From: Balanoglossus misakiensis
Taxonomy: Eukaryota; Hemichordata
DNA length: 64,000 nt
Direction: 5' to 3'
Assembly: GCA_040954595.2 (NCBI GenBank)
Contig: CM082584.2
Coordinates: 1,984,001-2,048,000, forward strand
Shown piece after piece: positions 63,501-64,000 of the stretch (positions are counted from its first letter, which is position 1; each line of letters begins with the position of its first letter). The position numbers were made by a program, and so were the translations under genes. Under the pieces are notes generated by a model, which was not told the origin of the DNA, did no database searches, and was given only the letters and a program-made list of their open reading frames with translations.

Positions 63501-63976
63501 GTCCCATTGGTATAGGCCTATATACCATGGGACCTTATGGGATTGGTTGCGTCTGTATGTATGTATGTATGGATGGATGTATGGATGTATGTCCGTCCAC
63601 ATCAAAAACTTGAAAACCACTGTGTGTATCACCTTGATATTTGGTGTGCACATGCAGGCTGGGCTGTAGATGGGAGTTTGTTCAAATAAAGTTGTCGTTG
63701 CCAAAAATATGCAAATTAGCTGGAAAAATGTGAACTTAGTCAAAACTCAGTAACTCAAGAACTACTGGTCAGATTGCTTTGCGAAGTGGTGTGTATTTAC
63801 TTTATTGAGTTGTTTATATACACAGGAAATTCCTGAATGATTACATAACTGGCTAAGTTTTAAAGAGGCCAGCTGTTCTATTTAGTGTGTGTGTCTGTCA
63901 GTATATCGCCATTTACTCCGGTGTAGACTTTTTCTTGTGTATTCCCTCAATGGGACCACTGTGTCCTTGACGCGAT
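63501..63976. mobile_element. ~475-bp insertion at the window end
   Basis: Unit 1 (58940-58970) reads CGCTGCCC-T-run-CCATTATG. Here about 475 bp sit inside the T-run. The left end is a palindrome (GGTCCCATTGGTAT ... ATACCATGGGACC). A TATG/GATG microsatellite follows (about 63556-63595). The right third is the reverse of the dispersed repeat at 17080, 32650 and 43215, ending GGGACCACTGTGTCCTTGAC. No coding sequence seen. Confidence 0.65.
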
Positions 63977-64000
63977 TTTTTCCATTATGTTTGATACAAG

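Noticed and set aside
1-64000. CRISPR arrays, operons or ribosome binding sites
   Set aside because: The window shows introns, EGF exons and animal transposons. The direct repeats are minisatellites, segmental duplications or transposon repeats, without spacer structure or cas genes.

Overview
This window is metazoan nuclear DNA. It is AT-rich and intron-rich, with GT/AG-bounded exons that carry calcium-binding EGF modules and glutamine-rich sequence. It also holds a very diverse transposon load, including three tyrosine-recombinase (YR) lineages: DIRS1-like, Ngaro-like and Crypton. That mix fits a marine invertebrate (lancelet, hemichordate, echinoderm and some other invertebrates are all plausible), but the sequence alone does not fix the species. 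There are no bacterial features.

Layout. From 1 to 5.6 kb there is no gene, but there is a terminal-inverted-repeat (TIR) element and a giant foldback whose arms are 69-bp minisatellites. From 5.8 to 7.5 kb lie the last two exons, both damaged, of a minus-strand Gln-rich gene. From 7.9 to 10.8 kb lie a pogo/Tigger-like fossil, a Harbinger-like element and a small TIR element. From 13 to 46 kb there is a rearranged segmental-duplication array of minus-strand cbEGF exons. Four exon types (A, B, C, D) occur in 3, 3, 2 and 2 copies; A1, C1 and C2 look intact and the others are damaged. Inserted in this array are a LINE 3' fragment, a 6.5-kb element between TTAA sites, a 0.6-kb TTAA-flanked element, a 5.65-kb DIRS1-like retrotransposon, a Mutator-like element with a 9-bp target-site duplication (TSD), and hairpins. 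From 47 to 64 kb there are two tandem copies of the same five minus-strand exons of a Gln/Pro/Thr-rich, probably nuclear, protein. Unit 1 (47.35-58.9 kb) is broken by point lesions and by three insertions: a 1.9-kb Crypton with an intact 453-aa recombinase, a 4.9-kb Ngaro-like retrotransposon and a 1.06-kb hAT-like element. Unit 2 (59.45-63.5 kb) lacks all three insertions and reads more cleanly.

Because the region is duplicated, most insertions have an empty counterpart inside the same window. Their edges can therefore be placed to a few bases and their TSD behaviour read directly. DIRS and Ngaro left no TSD, the two TTAA elements duplicated TTAA, the Mutator-like element made 9 bp and the hAT-like element about 8 bp. 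The unit 1/unit 2 presence-absence pattern could also be two haplotypes assembled in tandem. All product calls are from reading translations and repeats by eye; no database search was possible.
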